Positions 13,823 through 20,452 of a DNA stretch of 20,452 nt are shown here, in pieces. The stretch lies in IMG/VR virus record IMGVR_UViG_3300037456_000001, positions 1 to 20,452 of that record. One strand, written 5' to 3'. Under the pieces are notes generated by a model that did no database searches, was not told where the DNA came from, and saw nothing but the letters and a program-made list of their open reading frames with translations. The stretch comes from a virus. A program made the position numbers and the translations under genes. Positions within the stretch are counted from its first letter, which is position 1. Each line of letters begins with the position of its first letter.

Positions 13823-13852
13823 ATCGTTTTCCTTTCAAGAAAACAGGTTGGG

Positions 13853-14506
13853 TTATTGCCCGAGAAGGTTTTTGAGGAGGCCTTTTGCTTGGGCTTCGAC
13901 GATGGCTTCGGGGGTCATGCGCGCTATTTGCGCTTCGGTGATTTGGCCTGTCTCTCCGGTCCCGCCGTTGAGTTCTACGCCGCTCGCACCAACCGCCGGG
14001 GTTGCTTTGAGGATGGGGTTGCTGGTCACCGCTGCTGTGATGGCTTCGGTGACCTGTGTTGCGAAGTCGGCCCCGTTGGGGTCGAGGGTGCGCACCTTCG
14101 CCAGGAAGGATGCGGAGTCTAGGAGCGCGTCGGGGTTGGCCTTGTTCGCGGCTGCTGCCCGGTACACGGCGAGTTCGACGGCGGTTTGTCGTGCCTGCTC
14201 GCGGGCTGTGGTGAGGTCTTTCGCCAAGGCGTCGGGGTCGGGTTTCTCTGCACCGTCTTTGGTGAGGCCCAACTTCTGCAACAGCTCGTTGCGTGCTTCC
14301 TCTGCGGCCTGTGTCTTCGCGTTGACGCGTTCGGCCCCGTTCTCACGGCGGAGTTTCTCAATCTCGGCGCGGGCTGCGGCGGGGTCATCCCACACGTTCG
14401 CGGCTGGGGTTGGTTCTACCGGCGCGGGTGGTCCGGGGACGGGCGCGGCGTGCGGCTCAACGACTGCGGCCGGTGCAATGGGTTCGGTGGTCTGCTGCTC
14501 GGGCAT
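13853..14506 (-). CDS. Scaffolding protein
   Basis: This 217-residue protein is acidic, low in aromatic residues and mostly helical, as expected for an internal scaffold that guides shell assembly and then leaves. The N-terminus (residues 1-38) is disordered and Pro/Ala-rich. Residues 43-120 form a probable coiled coil (AAARAEIEKLRRENGAERVN, then ARNELLQKLG). The C-terminus ends in a short basic/helical segment, EAQAKGLLKNLLGQ, which may bind the coat. It lies between the MuF and coat genes, the standard place. The start ATG 14504-14506 has a strong AGGAGGA six to eight bases upstream. No protease motif is visible, so it is not an obvious protease-scaffold fusion. Confidence 0.86.
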   Translation of the reverse strand: MPEQQTTEPIAPAAVVEPHAAPVPGPPAPVEPTPAANVWDDPAAARAEIEKLRRENGAERVNAKTQAAEEARNELLQKLGLTKDGAEKPDPDALAKDLTTAREQARQTAVELAVYRAAAANKANPDALLDSASFLAKVRTLDPNGADFATQVTEAITAAVTSNPILKATPAVGASGVELNGGTGETGQITEAQIARMTPEAIVEAQAKGLLKNLLGQ

Positions 14507-14528
14507 GGGTTTGTCCTCCTGGGACGGG

Positions 14529-15695
14529 TTAGGGTTTGTTGCCGAGGTCGAGTTGTTCGCGGCGTGGCCGGCGTAGTAGGCCGGTCTGGTTGGTGAAGTC
14601 TCGGATGCGTGCTTGACCGGCCTTGACGGCGGCGTTGGCGCGCTGCTTGTCGAGCGGGGTCACAGCACCAGCGGCCTGCAACTTCGCAGCCCTCACGGCC
14701 CGTTCTAGGGCGCGTAGTTTCTGCGTGTTCTGGTATTGGGCTTCGTCATCTGCTGACCATTGGTTGGTTTGCAGGAGCGTGGCACCGGGCAGGTACGCCA
14801 CGAGGGTGTGTTTGCAGCACGGGTGAAAGAGACCCGCTGCGGTGGCGTCCTCGATGGTCGCCGCCACATGGAAGGTGACGGGGTCGCCACCGCGTGCGTT
14901 GGGTTCGGTGACTTCCCCGGCCCCACGGTCAGCCAGCACTTTGCCTTCCCACGGGGCGCAGAGCGGGCACGGGCGGCCTGTCGTGGAGATGGTGAAGTAG
15001 TTGATCCCGGCCAGTGTCAAACGGTCCTTGTGGGAGGCGTTGTAGGCTTTCTGCGCCGCCGTGCGGGTCGCCATTTCGACGTAGGTGGCGAGGTTCCATT
15101 GACGGCCGGTCCGGTCGGTGAACCCGGTGACGCCTTTGGCGGTGAGTTCCCGCCACGCCTGCGCCTGTGCCTCGGCAGGGGTGGCCTTGTCCATGATCTG
15201 CGTGAGGGCGCTGGACACGGTCGCGGCACGGTAGGCGTCATCAGCGAACCGGGCAATCCGCTGCGCCGCCGCATCCAACCGCACGCCGAGATCTTCGGCG
15301 ATGAACCGGGCCGAGTTCACATCATGGGGCAGGAGTTGTTCAAGGTTCCCGTTGGATGTGAGCCGGTCACCAAACGCGCGTGCTTCACGGGCGGCGGCAA
15401 GGTTCCCGTTCCTAGCCGCCGTATCAGCAACGCGGTTAGCCAACCCCTGCGCTTGCATCCGTGCGCCAGCACTGGCCTGACGTGCCGCCTGCTGCAACCT
15501 GCCATACAGCATGTACCGGGGCGGGGAGTTCGGCGGGGCATCCATGGCTTCACGGATGATCCCCGCCGACGTGACTATCAGATCCTGCTCAGTTGTTGCA
15601 TAAACTGCAACAACTGCCCCGGCGAGGGTGTCAACCGTTACTGGAAGACTGGCCCCCGCCGCTTCCGGGGTCTGGGCTGGAACCGGCTGGGCCAC
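14529..15695 (-). CDS. MuF-like minor head protein (Phage_min_cap2-like)
   Basis: This 388-residue protein follows the portal gene, as MuF-type minor head proteins do. The N-terminal half is helical and Ala-rich. The middle has WNLATYVEMATRTAAQKAYN, then FTISTTGRPCPLCAPWEGKV. A conserved GLFHPCCKHTLVAYLPG follows; the CxxC, the CC and the two His (HPCCKH) suggest a small metal-binding or structural site. The last 90 residues are basic and helical. The start is probably GTG 15693-15695, with AGGGG nine bases upstream, overlapping the portal frame by 65 bases; a TTG two codons earlier has too short a spacing. The protein is likely internal and near the portal. No toxin or enzyme domain is fused to it. 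Confidence 0.82.
   Translation of the reverse strand: MAQPVPAQTPEAAGASLPVTVDTLAGAVVAVYATTEQDLIVTSAGIIREAMDAPPNSPPRYMLYGRLQQAARQASAGARMQAQGLANRVADTAARNGNLAAAREARAFGDRLTSNGNLEQLLPHDVNSARFIAEDLGVRLDAAAQRIARFADDAYRAATVSSALTQIMDKATPAEAQAQAWRELTAKGVTGFTDRTGRQWNLATYVEMATRTAAQKAYNASHKDRLTLAGINYFTISTTGRPCPLCAPWEGKVLADRGAGEVTEPNARGGDPVTFHVAATIEDATAAGLFHPCCKHTLVAYLPGATLLQTNQWSADDEAQYQNTQKLRALERAVRAAKLQAAGAVTPLDKQRANAAVKAGQARIRDFTNQTGLLRRPRREQLDLGNKP
15590..15616. repeat. Perfect 11-bp inverted repeat near the start of the MuF gene
   Basis: CAGTTGTTGCA (15590-15600) and TGCAACAACTG (15606-15616) are exact reverse complements around a five-base TAAAC spacer. It begins 14 bases beyond the portal stop and lies about 27 codons into the MuF gene. 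The codons across it (GCA GTT GTT GCA GTT TAT GCA ACA ACT) are A/T-ending, unlike the G/C-ending codons around them. I saw no second copy of the motif in the window. It could be a protein-binding operator or an RNA hairpin; function is not established. Confidence 0.85.
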
Positions 15696-17277
15696 TACCA
15701 ATCACCCCTGTATCGTGTGCGAACATCGGATCGGGTAGGGGCTGGGGTTTCTGCGCCTGAATCTTGGCGACCTCTTCCAGGATTTTGTCTTGGTCCCAGT
15801 CGGGGTGAACCATGCCAACAATGACCTCATCCGACGCCGCATCAGCCGCACGAAGGGCTTGGACGGTCATGGCAATGTCTAGTTGGGATTCTTGCACACC
15901 ATCGGCGAAGACCACGTCCACGTCGTTGATGGCCGGGACGCCGGGGGTGCCGAACAGGACAGCGTCCACAGCCAACAGCTTCTCCAACATGCGGACAAGC
16001 TGCGGAACCCACAAACGGATTTTCCGGTCGCGGGTGAGCAGGGACCGCTGCTGTTTGGATTCGATCTCGGTAGCAGTCCTCGTGGGTCCGCCGCCGTCGT
16101 AGATCCCGAACGTCTCCGACGAATACCCACACATTTGTAGGATGTCCTTCACCAACTGCTGCGATGTTTGCTGGTGTTCCATGACACGGATGTTGAACTG
16201 GACCTGTTCGATCTGGTCGGATAGTTTCATATCCGTCCCGCCGAGCATGTTCATGCTGGCGTAGGCTTCCTGTTCCGCATTGAACGCGGACCCCTGCCCG
16301 GTGCCCACATTGTTGAGCAGGGATTTGGCGATCATGAGCCGGGACTTACCCAAACGCACGTCACGCATCCAGGACGTGTAAACCTCATCCAACGCGTCCA
16401 TGAGCTGCTCAACACCGTCAAGGTCCGACCGGCCGAGGTTGCGGCCGAGCGGGTCGGTACGCCAGAGCCTGTTGGGGGTCTGGTTCGGCACGTACATGAC
16501 ACACAGGCCGGGGGTTTGGGAGTCGATGAACCCGAACGCGTTCACCAACGGTGCGAGCGGTGCGGTCGCTGGCTGGTCGGTCAAGGGGACGAGGTGGCCG
16601 AGCTTGTCTTCTTCGCCCTCATAGAGTCCGTGGAGGATGATGCCGTCGCCGGCGGGGTTGGTTTCGTGGCGTTCCAGATGGCGCCACACGGTTTTCCCGT
16701 CGCGGGCAACAACCTGCCAGAACGTGACCGCACTGAGCTGTCCCCACGCGAATTCGGGGATGGCCTGGTCCGCGTCCACATGGGTGAGGAAAGGCCCGTC
16801 CGGGCGGTGCAGGGCATCCCAGGTGACGCGGAGGTACACGCCGCCGAGTGCGGCGGCTACTTCTGCGGCTTCGGCGAGTTCGGCGTGCAGGGTGTCGTCG
16901 CAGATCTCATCCAGGCGTTCCTGGACGGTGGCGTTGTCGACTTTGAGGGTGATCGTGTCACTGAACAAAAGGTCCGCACTGGCTTGGCAGAGTTCCGCCG
17001 CGATGGGGACGTGGAGCTTGACCCTGCGGTCGGGTCCACGTGATGCTTCCCCCCAGAACCAGCGCGTCAACGCACGCCCCACGGTCGCACGGAACCCGCC
17101 ATGGTCACTGGCGAAGAACCCTGTCATGGTCGGGTCGGACCCGGTCGCGCCACCATAAACGGAGGCGAGCTGGTCACTGTTGCCCGCATACCATGCAGAC
17201 CAGACACCCATGTGGGGCAGGATCGTTGCCTTGATTTGGGCGGGGGGCCAGGACTGACCATTGGAAGGCAACGCCAC
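15631..17277 (-). CDS. Portal protein, SPP1 gp6-like
   Basis: This 548-residue protein should form the ring at one vertex through which DNA enters and leaves. The pattern fits the SPP1 gp6-type portal family: an early WYAGNSDQLASVYGG, KLHVPIAAELCQASADLLFSD, the beta segment VYLRVTWDALHRPDG, then QLMDALDEVYTSWMRDVRLG and SSETFGIYDGGGPTRTATEI in the stem and crown region. The last 25 residues are a disordered Gly/Ser/Pro tail. The start is GTG 17275-17277 with GAGGGG six bases upstream. It lies after TerL and an 85-residue gene, and its end overlaps the MuF gene by 65 bases. Confidence is high from pattern, length and position. Confidence 0.92.
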   Translation of the reverse strand: MALPSNGQSWPPAQIKATILPHMGVWSAWYAGNSDQLASVYGGATGSDPTMTGFFASDHGGFRATVGRALTRWFWGEASRGPDRRVKLHVPIAAELCQASADLLFSDTITLKVDNATVQERLDEICDDTLHAELAEAAEVAAALGGVYLRVTWDALHRPDGPFLTHVDADQAIPEFAWGQLSAVTFWQVVARDGKTVWRHLERHETNPAGDGIILHGLYEGEEDKLGHLVPLTDQPATAPLAPLVNAFGFIDSQTPGLCVMYVPNQTPNRLWRTDPLGRNLGRSDLDGVEQLMDALDEVYTSWMRDVRLGKSRLMIAKSLLNNVGTGQGSAFNAEQEAYASMNMLGGTDMKLSDQIEQVQFNIRVMEHQQTSQQLVKDILQMCGYSSETFGIYDGGGPTRTATEIESKQQRSLLTRDRKIRLWVPQLVRMLEKLLAVDAVLFGTPGVPAINDVDVVFADGVQESQLDIAMTVQALRAADAASDEVIVGMVHPDWDQDKILEEVAKIQAQKPQPLPDPMFAHDTGVIGSGPAGSSPDPGSGGGQSSSNG

Positions 17278-17299
17278 GGCGGACCCCTCTCAGGGTGGG

Positions 17300-17557
17300 T
17301 TAGACGAAATAACGGGGCTTAGTGGGATCGGTTGGATAGAACCCGAACGAGACACCACCCGGTGGAGGCTTGGGTGCGGCTGCCTTTCGTAGCGCGGTGA
17401 TCACGTCCTCAAGGTCACGATTCATGACTTCAATGCGCGTGTATGTCCCGTTGTCCGTGGCGTTGTAGATGCCGATGAGCACGCCTAGCCGGTCGCCTGA
17501 CGGGGTGATGTCCATGGAGTCCACGGTTGGCGGATGGTACCGGTAGGGATCAGTCAT
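17300..17557 (-). CDS. 85-residue protein of unknown function between terminase and portal
   Basis: The product is soluble with mixed strand and helix: DITPSGDRLGVLIGIYNAT, then TYTRIEVMNRDLEDVITALR, a Lys/Pro linker, and a C-terminal FGFYPTDPTKPRYFV. I recognise no family. The start is ATG 17555-17557 with AGGAG seven bases upstream. It lies 10 bases after TerL and 22 bases before the portal gene, so it is certainly in the operon. A small packaging or portal-associated protein is possible, but this is position only. Confidence 0.68.
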   Translation of the reverse strand: MTDPYRYHPPTVDSMDITPSGDRLGVLIGIYNATDNGTYTRIEVMNRDLEDVITALRKAAAPKPPPGGVSFGFYPTDPTKPRYFV

Positions 17558-17567
17558 GGTGTTGCTC

Positions 17568-18833
17568 CTAGAACTGGTTGGTTGGTGCGAGTTCGCCACG
17601 CCACATTGCTTCGGTCGTCACGACTGCGTAGCGGCCTGCGTCGAGTGCGTCGTCGTTGGACTTGATGGGTTTGTCTTCGCCCTTCAACGTCGCTTTGGGG
17701 TCCCAGGAGTAGCCGGGGGCCTCGTTGATGAAGCGGGCGCATTTGTCGGAGACTTTCAGGTACCCTTCACCGAGCAACCACGCCATGGTCGACAGGCCGT
17801 AGGTGACGGACTTCTCGGCGGCTTGGGTGACAACCCCGTCGTCCGCCAACTGCACGCGCAACGATGCACCGGCTTGGTCGGCGATGATCCACTCAGGTTT
17901 CAGCCCGGACGGTTCCGGCAAATGTTCCTGCGCCAGCCATGCCTTGATCGCCGCGGATTGTTTCGCATCGTTTTGACGGACCTGAGACAGTGCCGGGTCG
18001 ATGACTAGTTCGTCGACGAGGTACAGTTTCCGGTCGTACCCGAGGCCCAGCAGGATGGCGACGGTGGAGTGCTGCGTACCGTAGTCAATACCGACGCTGA
18101 TAAGGCGGCGCATCGGGGGCAGGTCCTGCCAGGGGATCACGTGTTTGTCGGGGTCCCACATGTCATAGACGGCACCCTCAGCGACACACCATTCCCCGAG
18201 GATGAAGCGCCGGTACCAGAGGCCGGTGAATTCGCGGCGGACGCTGGCCTTGTATTCTTCGGTCAGGGCGGGGTTGTCGTCGAGGTTGAAATGCCATGCA
18301 GTCCAGTCGGGCAGGTCCTTGATGCGGTCGAGAAACTTGGTCTTCAACCAGTGCGCGGGGTTGTCCGGGTTCGTGGTCCCAAACAGTTTCGCGCCCGGGG
18401 CTGACATGCGGCCCAACAACTGGGTGAAGAACTCTTCCGGGATGACCGTCAACTCATCCACGTATGCGCCACGGACGGTCAGGCCGCGAATGACTTTCTC
18501 AGCCTTCACATCCGAGGCACCGAACACGTAGACGCGGATGCCCATGATCTTCACGGTGGGTGCGCCGTAGTTCCCGACGACCTGTTCAGCGACTTTCCCA
18601 AACAGGGACGGGTCCTGCAACGGGCCGATGCAGTTACGCCAGACAGCGTCCCTCGTGCGGCCCACCATGACAAGGTCGCCGGAACCGGTGGAGCGACGGA
18701 TGAACAGCATCCAACGCAACAGGGTGATGATGGTTTTACCGGAGCGGATCGACCCTTCACAGACGTTCACACGGGCGGAGGAGCCTTTGATGAACGCGGA
18801 CTGTTTGGGGCTGACGGCCGGGGCTTCACTCAT
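17568..18833 (-). CDS. terL: Terminase large subunit (packaging ATPase and nuclease)
   Basis: This 421-residue enzyme cuts concatemeric DNA and pumps it into the prohead. The ATPase part has Walker A GSIRSGKT (27-34), Walker B AYVDE (123-127) and the coupling segment GTTNPDNP (152-159). The nuclease part has the expected acidic residues: D250 in SVGIDYG, D319 in WIIADQAG and D394/D395 plus D398 in SNDDALDAGRYA. All key residues are present, so it should be active. I chose ATG 18831-18833, which overlaps the TerS stop by eight bases; a TTG eleven codons earlier is less likely. It follows TerS and precedes the portal module. Confidence 0.95.
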   Translation of the reverse strand: MSEAPAVSPKQSAFIKGSSARVNVCEGSIRSGKTIITLLRWMLFIRRSTGSGDLVMVGRTRDAVWRNCIGPLQDPSLFGKVAEQVVGNYGAPTVKIMGIRVYVFGASDVKAEKVIRGLTVRGAYVDELTVIPEEFFTQLLGRMSAPGAKLFGTTNPDNPAHWLKTKFLDRIKDLPDWTAWHFNLDDNPALTEEYKASVRREFTGLWYRRFILGEWCVAEGAVYDMWDPDKHVIPWQDLPPMRRLISVGIDYGTQHSTVAILLGLGYDRKLYLVDELVIDPALSQVRQNDAKQSAAIKAWLAQEHLPEPSGLKPEWIIADQAGASLRVQLADDGVVTQAAEKSVTYGLSTMAWLLGEGYLKVSDKCARFINEAPGYSWDPKATLKGEDKPIKSNDDALDAGRYAVVTTEAMWRGELAPTNQF

Positions 18834-19329
18834 CGGGGACGCCGAGGCTTTCAATGACTTTGTCAAGCATGGACTTGGCTTCTTGGATGCCTACCTCGAC
18901 CTCCAATGGTGCGAGGTTGCGGAATGCGCTGCTGTGGGATGCGGCGGTGGAGGAGTTGTTGCGGGCGTCGTCGGGTGGGATGAAGTCGACGGTTTCGAAG
19001 TATTCGCCGCCACCCTGGGTTTTGACACGGGTGCGCCATGTGGCACGGCCTTCCAACACGTCGAGTTGGCGGGCGTCTTCCAACTCCATGATGCGGAGTC
19101 GGCGTTCCCTCGCTGCGACTTGGCGTTCCTTGATGGAGAGGGCGCGGGCTTCCACGAACGGGGCCGACAATACGACGGCGGGGGTCATGTCGTTCTCACG
19201 GCAGATGCGTGCCACCGTGGTCAGTGCACGGCCTACTTCTTTCGCAATGGATGACCGTGTGCGGCCCTGCGCGGCGAGGGCGAGTATGCGGGCCTTCTCG
19301 GCCGGGGTGAGTTTGTTTGGTTTGGGCAC
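18826..19329 (-). CDS. terS: Terminase small subunit (DNA recognition)
   Basis: This 167-residue protein has an N-terminal helix-turn-helix (residues 7-48) with KLTPAEKARILALAAQGRTR and AKEVGRALTTVARICREND, which would bind the packaging site. The middle is a charged helix (LSIKERQVAARERRLRIMEL) likely used for ring formation. The C-terminus is acidic and helical and may contact TerL. The start is GTG 19327-19329 with AGGAG six bases upstream. It overlaps the TerL start by eight bases, so the two are translationally coupled. Assignment rests on the helix-turn-helix plus direct adjacency to TerL, as small subunits vary widely in sequence. Confidence 0.85.
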   Translation of the reverse strand: MPKPNKLTPAEKARILALAAQGRTRSSIAKEVGRALTTVARICRENDMTPAVVLSAPFVEARALSIKERQVAARERRLRIMELEDARQLDVLEGRATWRTRVKTQGGGEYFETVDFIPPDDARNNSSTAASHSSAFRNLAPLEVEVGIQEAKSMLDKVIESLGVPDE

Positions 19330-19367
19330 CGTAGACTCCTGGCCTGTTGGTGTTGGTGGTGTGGTGG

Positions 19368-19589
19368 TTAGTCTGCGGCTGTGGTTTCGCCGCGCAGGTA
19401 GCGTTCGAGCCGGTGCGCGTACTTGATGACATCCGTTCCACCGTTGAACAGGGCGTCACGCCCTAGTGCCCGGTCAAGGGCCGCGAGTCGGATTTGGTAG
19501 TCGCTGGGCTTCAACCCGGCAACGGCCTTGTCGAACTCGGCGGTGTCCGCGTCGATCTTCACGGTGATGGTGGCTTCTGGCTTGCTCAT
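19368..19589 (-). CDS. 73-residue protein upstream of terminase
   Basis: The start ATG 19587-19589 has GGAG eight bases upstream (GGAGAAAACCTT ATG). The product begins with EATITVKIDADTAEFDKAVA, a pattern that also opens some tape-measure and structural proteins, followed by a helical part with DYQIRLAALDRALGRDALF and AHRLERYLRGE. Two short helices at the C-terminus suggest a small helical bundle. It lies 38 bases upstream of TerS and 23 bases after the peptidase gene. I do not recognise a function; association with packaging is only from position. Confidence 0.65.
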   Translation of the reverse strand: MSKPEATITVKIDADTAEFDKAVAGLKPSDYQIRLAALDRALGRDALFNGGTDVIKYAHRLERYLRGETTAAD

Positions 19590-19612
19590 AAGGTTTTCTC
19601 CATGGTGGTTGG

Positions 19613-20101
19613 TTAGAGGAACCCTTCGTGTTGGAAGAGTCGTTCGAAGTCGCCGGGCGTGACGATGTCGGAGGGCTGGTCGACGAAGAGTTGAATACCG
19701 GCGGCGTGGTAGATGTCGTCGCTGATTTGGGAGCAGTTCACGTTCCGGCGGCGTCCCAACCATCGGGCGATGATGCCGGGGACGGGGATGTGGGTGATGC
19801 GTGCCAGGACGAGGGGGGCGTAGATGAGGTAGTTGTAGGGGAGTTTCAGGGAGGCGTTCCCGGCGGCGGTGATGGCCGCGCGTTGTTCACTGGTCAGTTG
19901 GAATCGTGACCATGTGATGTTGGTGTAGGCGGCGTTGGTCCGCTTCACAACACCGCTGCCCGGTTCGGCACTCACGCATTCCGTTTCGGATACGGCGACG
20001 ACCACATGGTGGGTGTGGGACCATGTCGCCCATTCGATGGCGCGGGCTATCCACGTGGTCCCGTACCGGCAGATGCCTATCTGCCCGGTCAGGTCAGTCA
20101 T
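19613..20101 (-). CDS. Permuted NlpC/P60-like (YiiX/LRAT-type) cysteine peptidase or hydrolase
   Basis: This 162-residue protein has the features of the circularly permuted NlpC/P60 fold: the His segment WSHTHHVVVAVSE (His 29, 31 and 32) near the N-terminus and the Cys segment NCSQISDDIYHAAG (C123) near the C-terminus. The order His before Cys is the permuted arrangement. E46 in AEPG may be the third catalytic residue. Members of this fold cut peptides or amides, often in cell walls or lipids. No signal peptide is seen. It lies before the terminase genes, far from the lysis cassette. The start ATG 20099-20101 overlaps the end of the micro-ORF by eight bases. Fold assignment is by motif; the substrate is unknown. 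Confidence 0.77.
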   Translation of the reverse strand: MTDLTGQIGICRYGTTWIARAIEWATWSHTHHVVVAVSETECVSAEPGSGVVKRTNAAYTNITWSRFQLTSEQRAAITAAGNASLKLPYNYLIYAPLVLARITHIPVPGIIARWLGRRRNVNCSQISDDIYHAAGIQLFVDQPSDIVTPGDFERLFQHEGFL

Positions 20102-20171
20102 TGTCTAGCCAGTTGAGCGCGTCACACCCGCAAAAGACCCGGTGCAGCCAGTCAAGAAGTTTGGTCACCAC
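20094..20171 (-). CDS. Micro-ORF of 24-25 residues
   Basis: This frame begins at GTG 20169-20171, or at the next codon GTG 20166-20168, and ends at TGA 20094-20096. The product includes LLDWLHRVFCGCDALNWLDN, with CGC and two Trp. AAGGAG lies eight bases before the first GTG. The second GTG overlaps the zinc-ribbon stop (GTGA), and the end overlaps the peptidase start (ATGACTGA). Without it the operon would have a 63-base gap. The tight coupling at both ends supports a real short gene; no function can be assigned. Confidence 0.6.
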   Translation of the reverse strand: MVTKLLDWLHRVFCGCDALNWLDND

Positions 20172-20368
20172 GAGCCGGTCTCCTTCTTTCGCTTCCGTTC
20201 CGCCGTGTGCTCATTCGTGACCCGGATCTGGATCCAGTACTGGTAACGGCGGCACAGGGTGCAGGACGCGTGGACGGGTGACATGTCGCAGTGCGGACAG
20301 AGCGTGTATGTCTGGTAGACGTTCATTTCCTCACCGCACTGGCATAGGATCGGCTTCGGCTTACTCAT
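20165..20368 (-). CDS. Small zinc-ribbon protein
   Basis: This 67-residue protein has three cysteine pairs: C9/C11 (CQC), C24/C27 (CPHC) and C36/C39 (CTLC), with His 26 and 33 nearby. This is the layout of a zinc ribbon or zinc-finger fold. The C-terminus is basic (EHTAERKRKKE). It may bind nucleic acid or a protein partner. The start ATG 20366-20368 overlaps the upstream stop as ATGAGTAA, so translation is coupled although no strong Shine-Dalgarno is present. It lies at the head of the visible operon. The specific role is unknown. Confidence 0.78.
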   Translation of the reverse strand: MSKPKPILCQCGEEMNVYQTYTLCPHCDMSPVHASCTLCRRYQYWIQIRVTNEHTAERKRKKETGSW

Positions 20369-20452
20369 CGTCTGACCGGTATGTGTCGGCTTCGGATTCG
20401 CCAAGGTCGCGGGGCGGGGTGGTGAACCCGACAACTCTTTGCGCGGGACCGG
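20361..20452 (-). CDS. 3' end of an unknown gene (partial at right edge)
   Basis: The frame is open from the right edge and ends at TAA 20361-20363; 29 residues are visible, including RVVGFTTPPRDLGESEADTY and an acidic end SDDE. The stop overlaps the zinc-ribbon ATG by eight bases, the same kind of coupling as at other junctions in this operon. The piece is too short for a family assignment. A competing frame that extends the zinc-ribbon protein upstream is Pro-rich and less protein-like. Confidence 0.6.
   Translation of the reverse strand, partial: GPAQRVVGFTTPPRDLGESEADTYRSDDE

Noticed and set aside
12599-14122. A 507-codon open frame on the plus strand opposite the coat, decoration and scaffold genes
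   Set aside because: It runs antisense to well-supported genes, is rich in Gly/Val/Arg without family pattern, and is explained by G/C-ending codons of the real genes.
14760-15824. A 354-codon plus-strand frame opposite MuF and portal
   Set aside because: It is a shadow of the minus-strand genes with no recognisable domain.
1-20452. CRISPR arrays, tRNA genes, insertion sequences, integrase or attachment site
   Set aside because: I saw no regular direct repeats, cloverleaf candidates, transposase frames or integrase motifs.

Overview
The window is the late (virion and lysis) operon of a long-tailed, siphovirus-type phage or prophage. It most likely infects an actinobacterium. The DNA is GC-rich, GTG starts are frequent and Shine-Dalgarno sequences are strong. 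The portal, MuF, P22-type coat, tail terminator, G/GT and lectin-type tail proteins resemble those of actinobacteriophages. No integrase, attachment site, tRNA or host gene is visible, so free phage and prophage cannot be told apart, and the host genus is not fixed by the sequence.

Layout: almost everything is on the minus strand, so transcription runs from base 20452 down to about 400. The first genes, from the right edge, are the 3' end of an unknown gene, a small zinc-ribbon protein, a 24-25 residue micro-ORF, a permuted NlpC/P60-like peptidase and a 73-residue protein. The packaging and head module follows: TerS, TerL, an 85-residue unknown, SPP1-type portal, MuF-like minor head protein, scaffold, P22-like coat, a probable head decoration protein and a 90-residue protein. 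The neck module comes next: adaptor, stopper, gp10-like protein and tail terminator. The tail module contains the tube protein with a C-terminal Ig-like domain, chaperones G and GT, the tape measure, a distal tail or minor tail protein with a carbohydrate-binding-like N-terminus, a small tail protein, a hub-like protein, a poly-proline-linked fibre and an H-type-lectin-like fibre. The lysis module closes the operon: a membrane-anchored accessory protein, a GH25 muramidase and a r1t-type holin. A strong bidirectional terminator then separates it from the 3' end of a convergent plus-strand gene with a helix-turn-helix.

The gene order follows virion assembly, and many junctions overlap by 4-8 bases (ATGA, GTGA, ATGAGTAA), which implies translational coupling. 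The tail-tube gene stands apart: an intrinsic terminator lies just upstream and a perfect 12-bp hairpin just downstream, so its expression is probably set separately.

Most of the window is ordinary phage biology. The items worth a second look are: a tail-terminator gene split into two frames at a GGGAAAA run; a CCCAAAA -1 frameshift site with a downstream stem for G/GT; a perfect 11-bp inverted repeat with atypical codons just after the portal stop; the coupled micro-ORF; a two-copy wall-binding-like repeat in the lysin; and a peptidase gene placed far from the lysis cassette. I found no clear evidence of a wholly new system.
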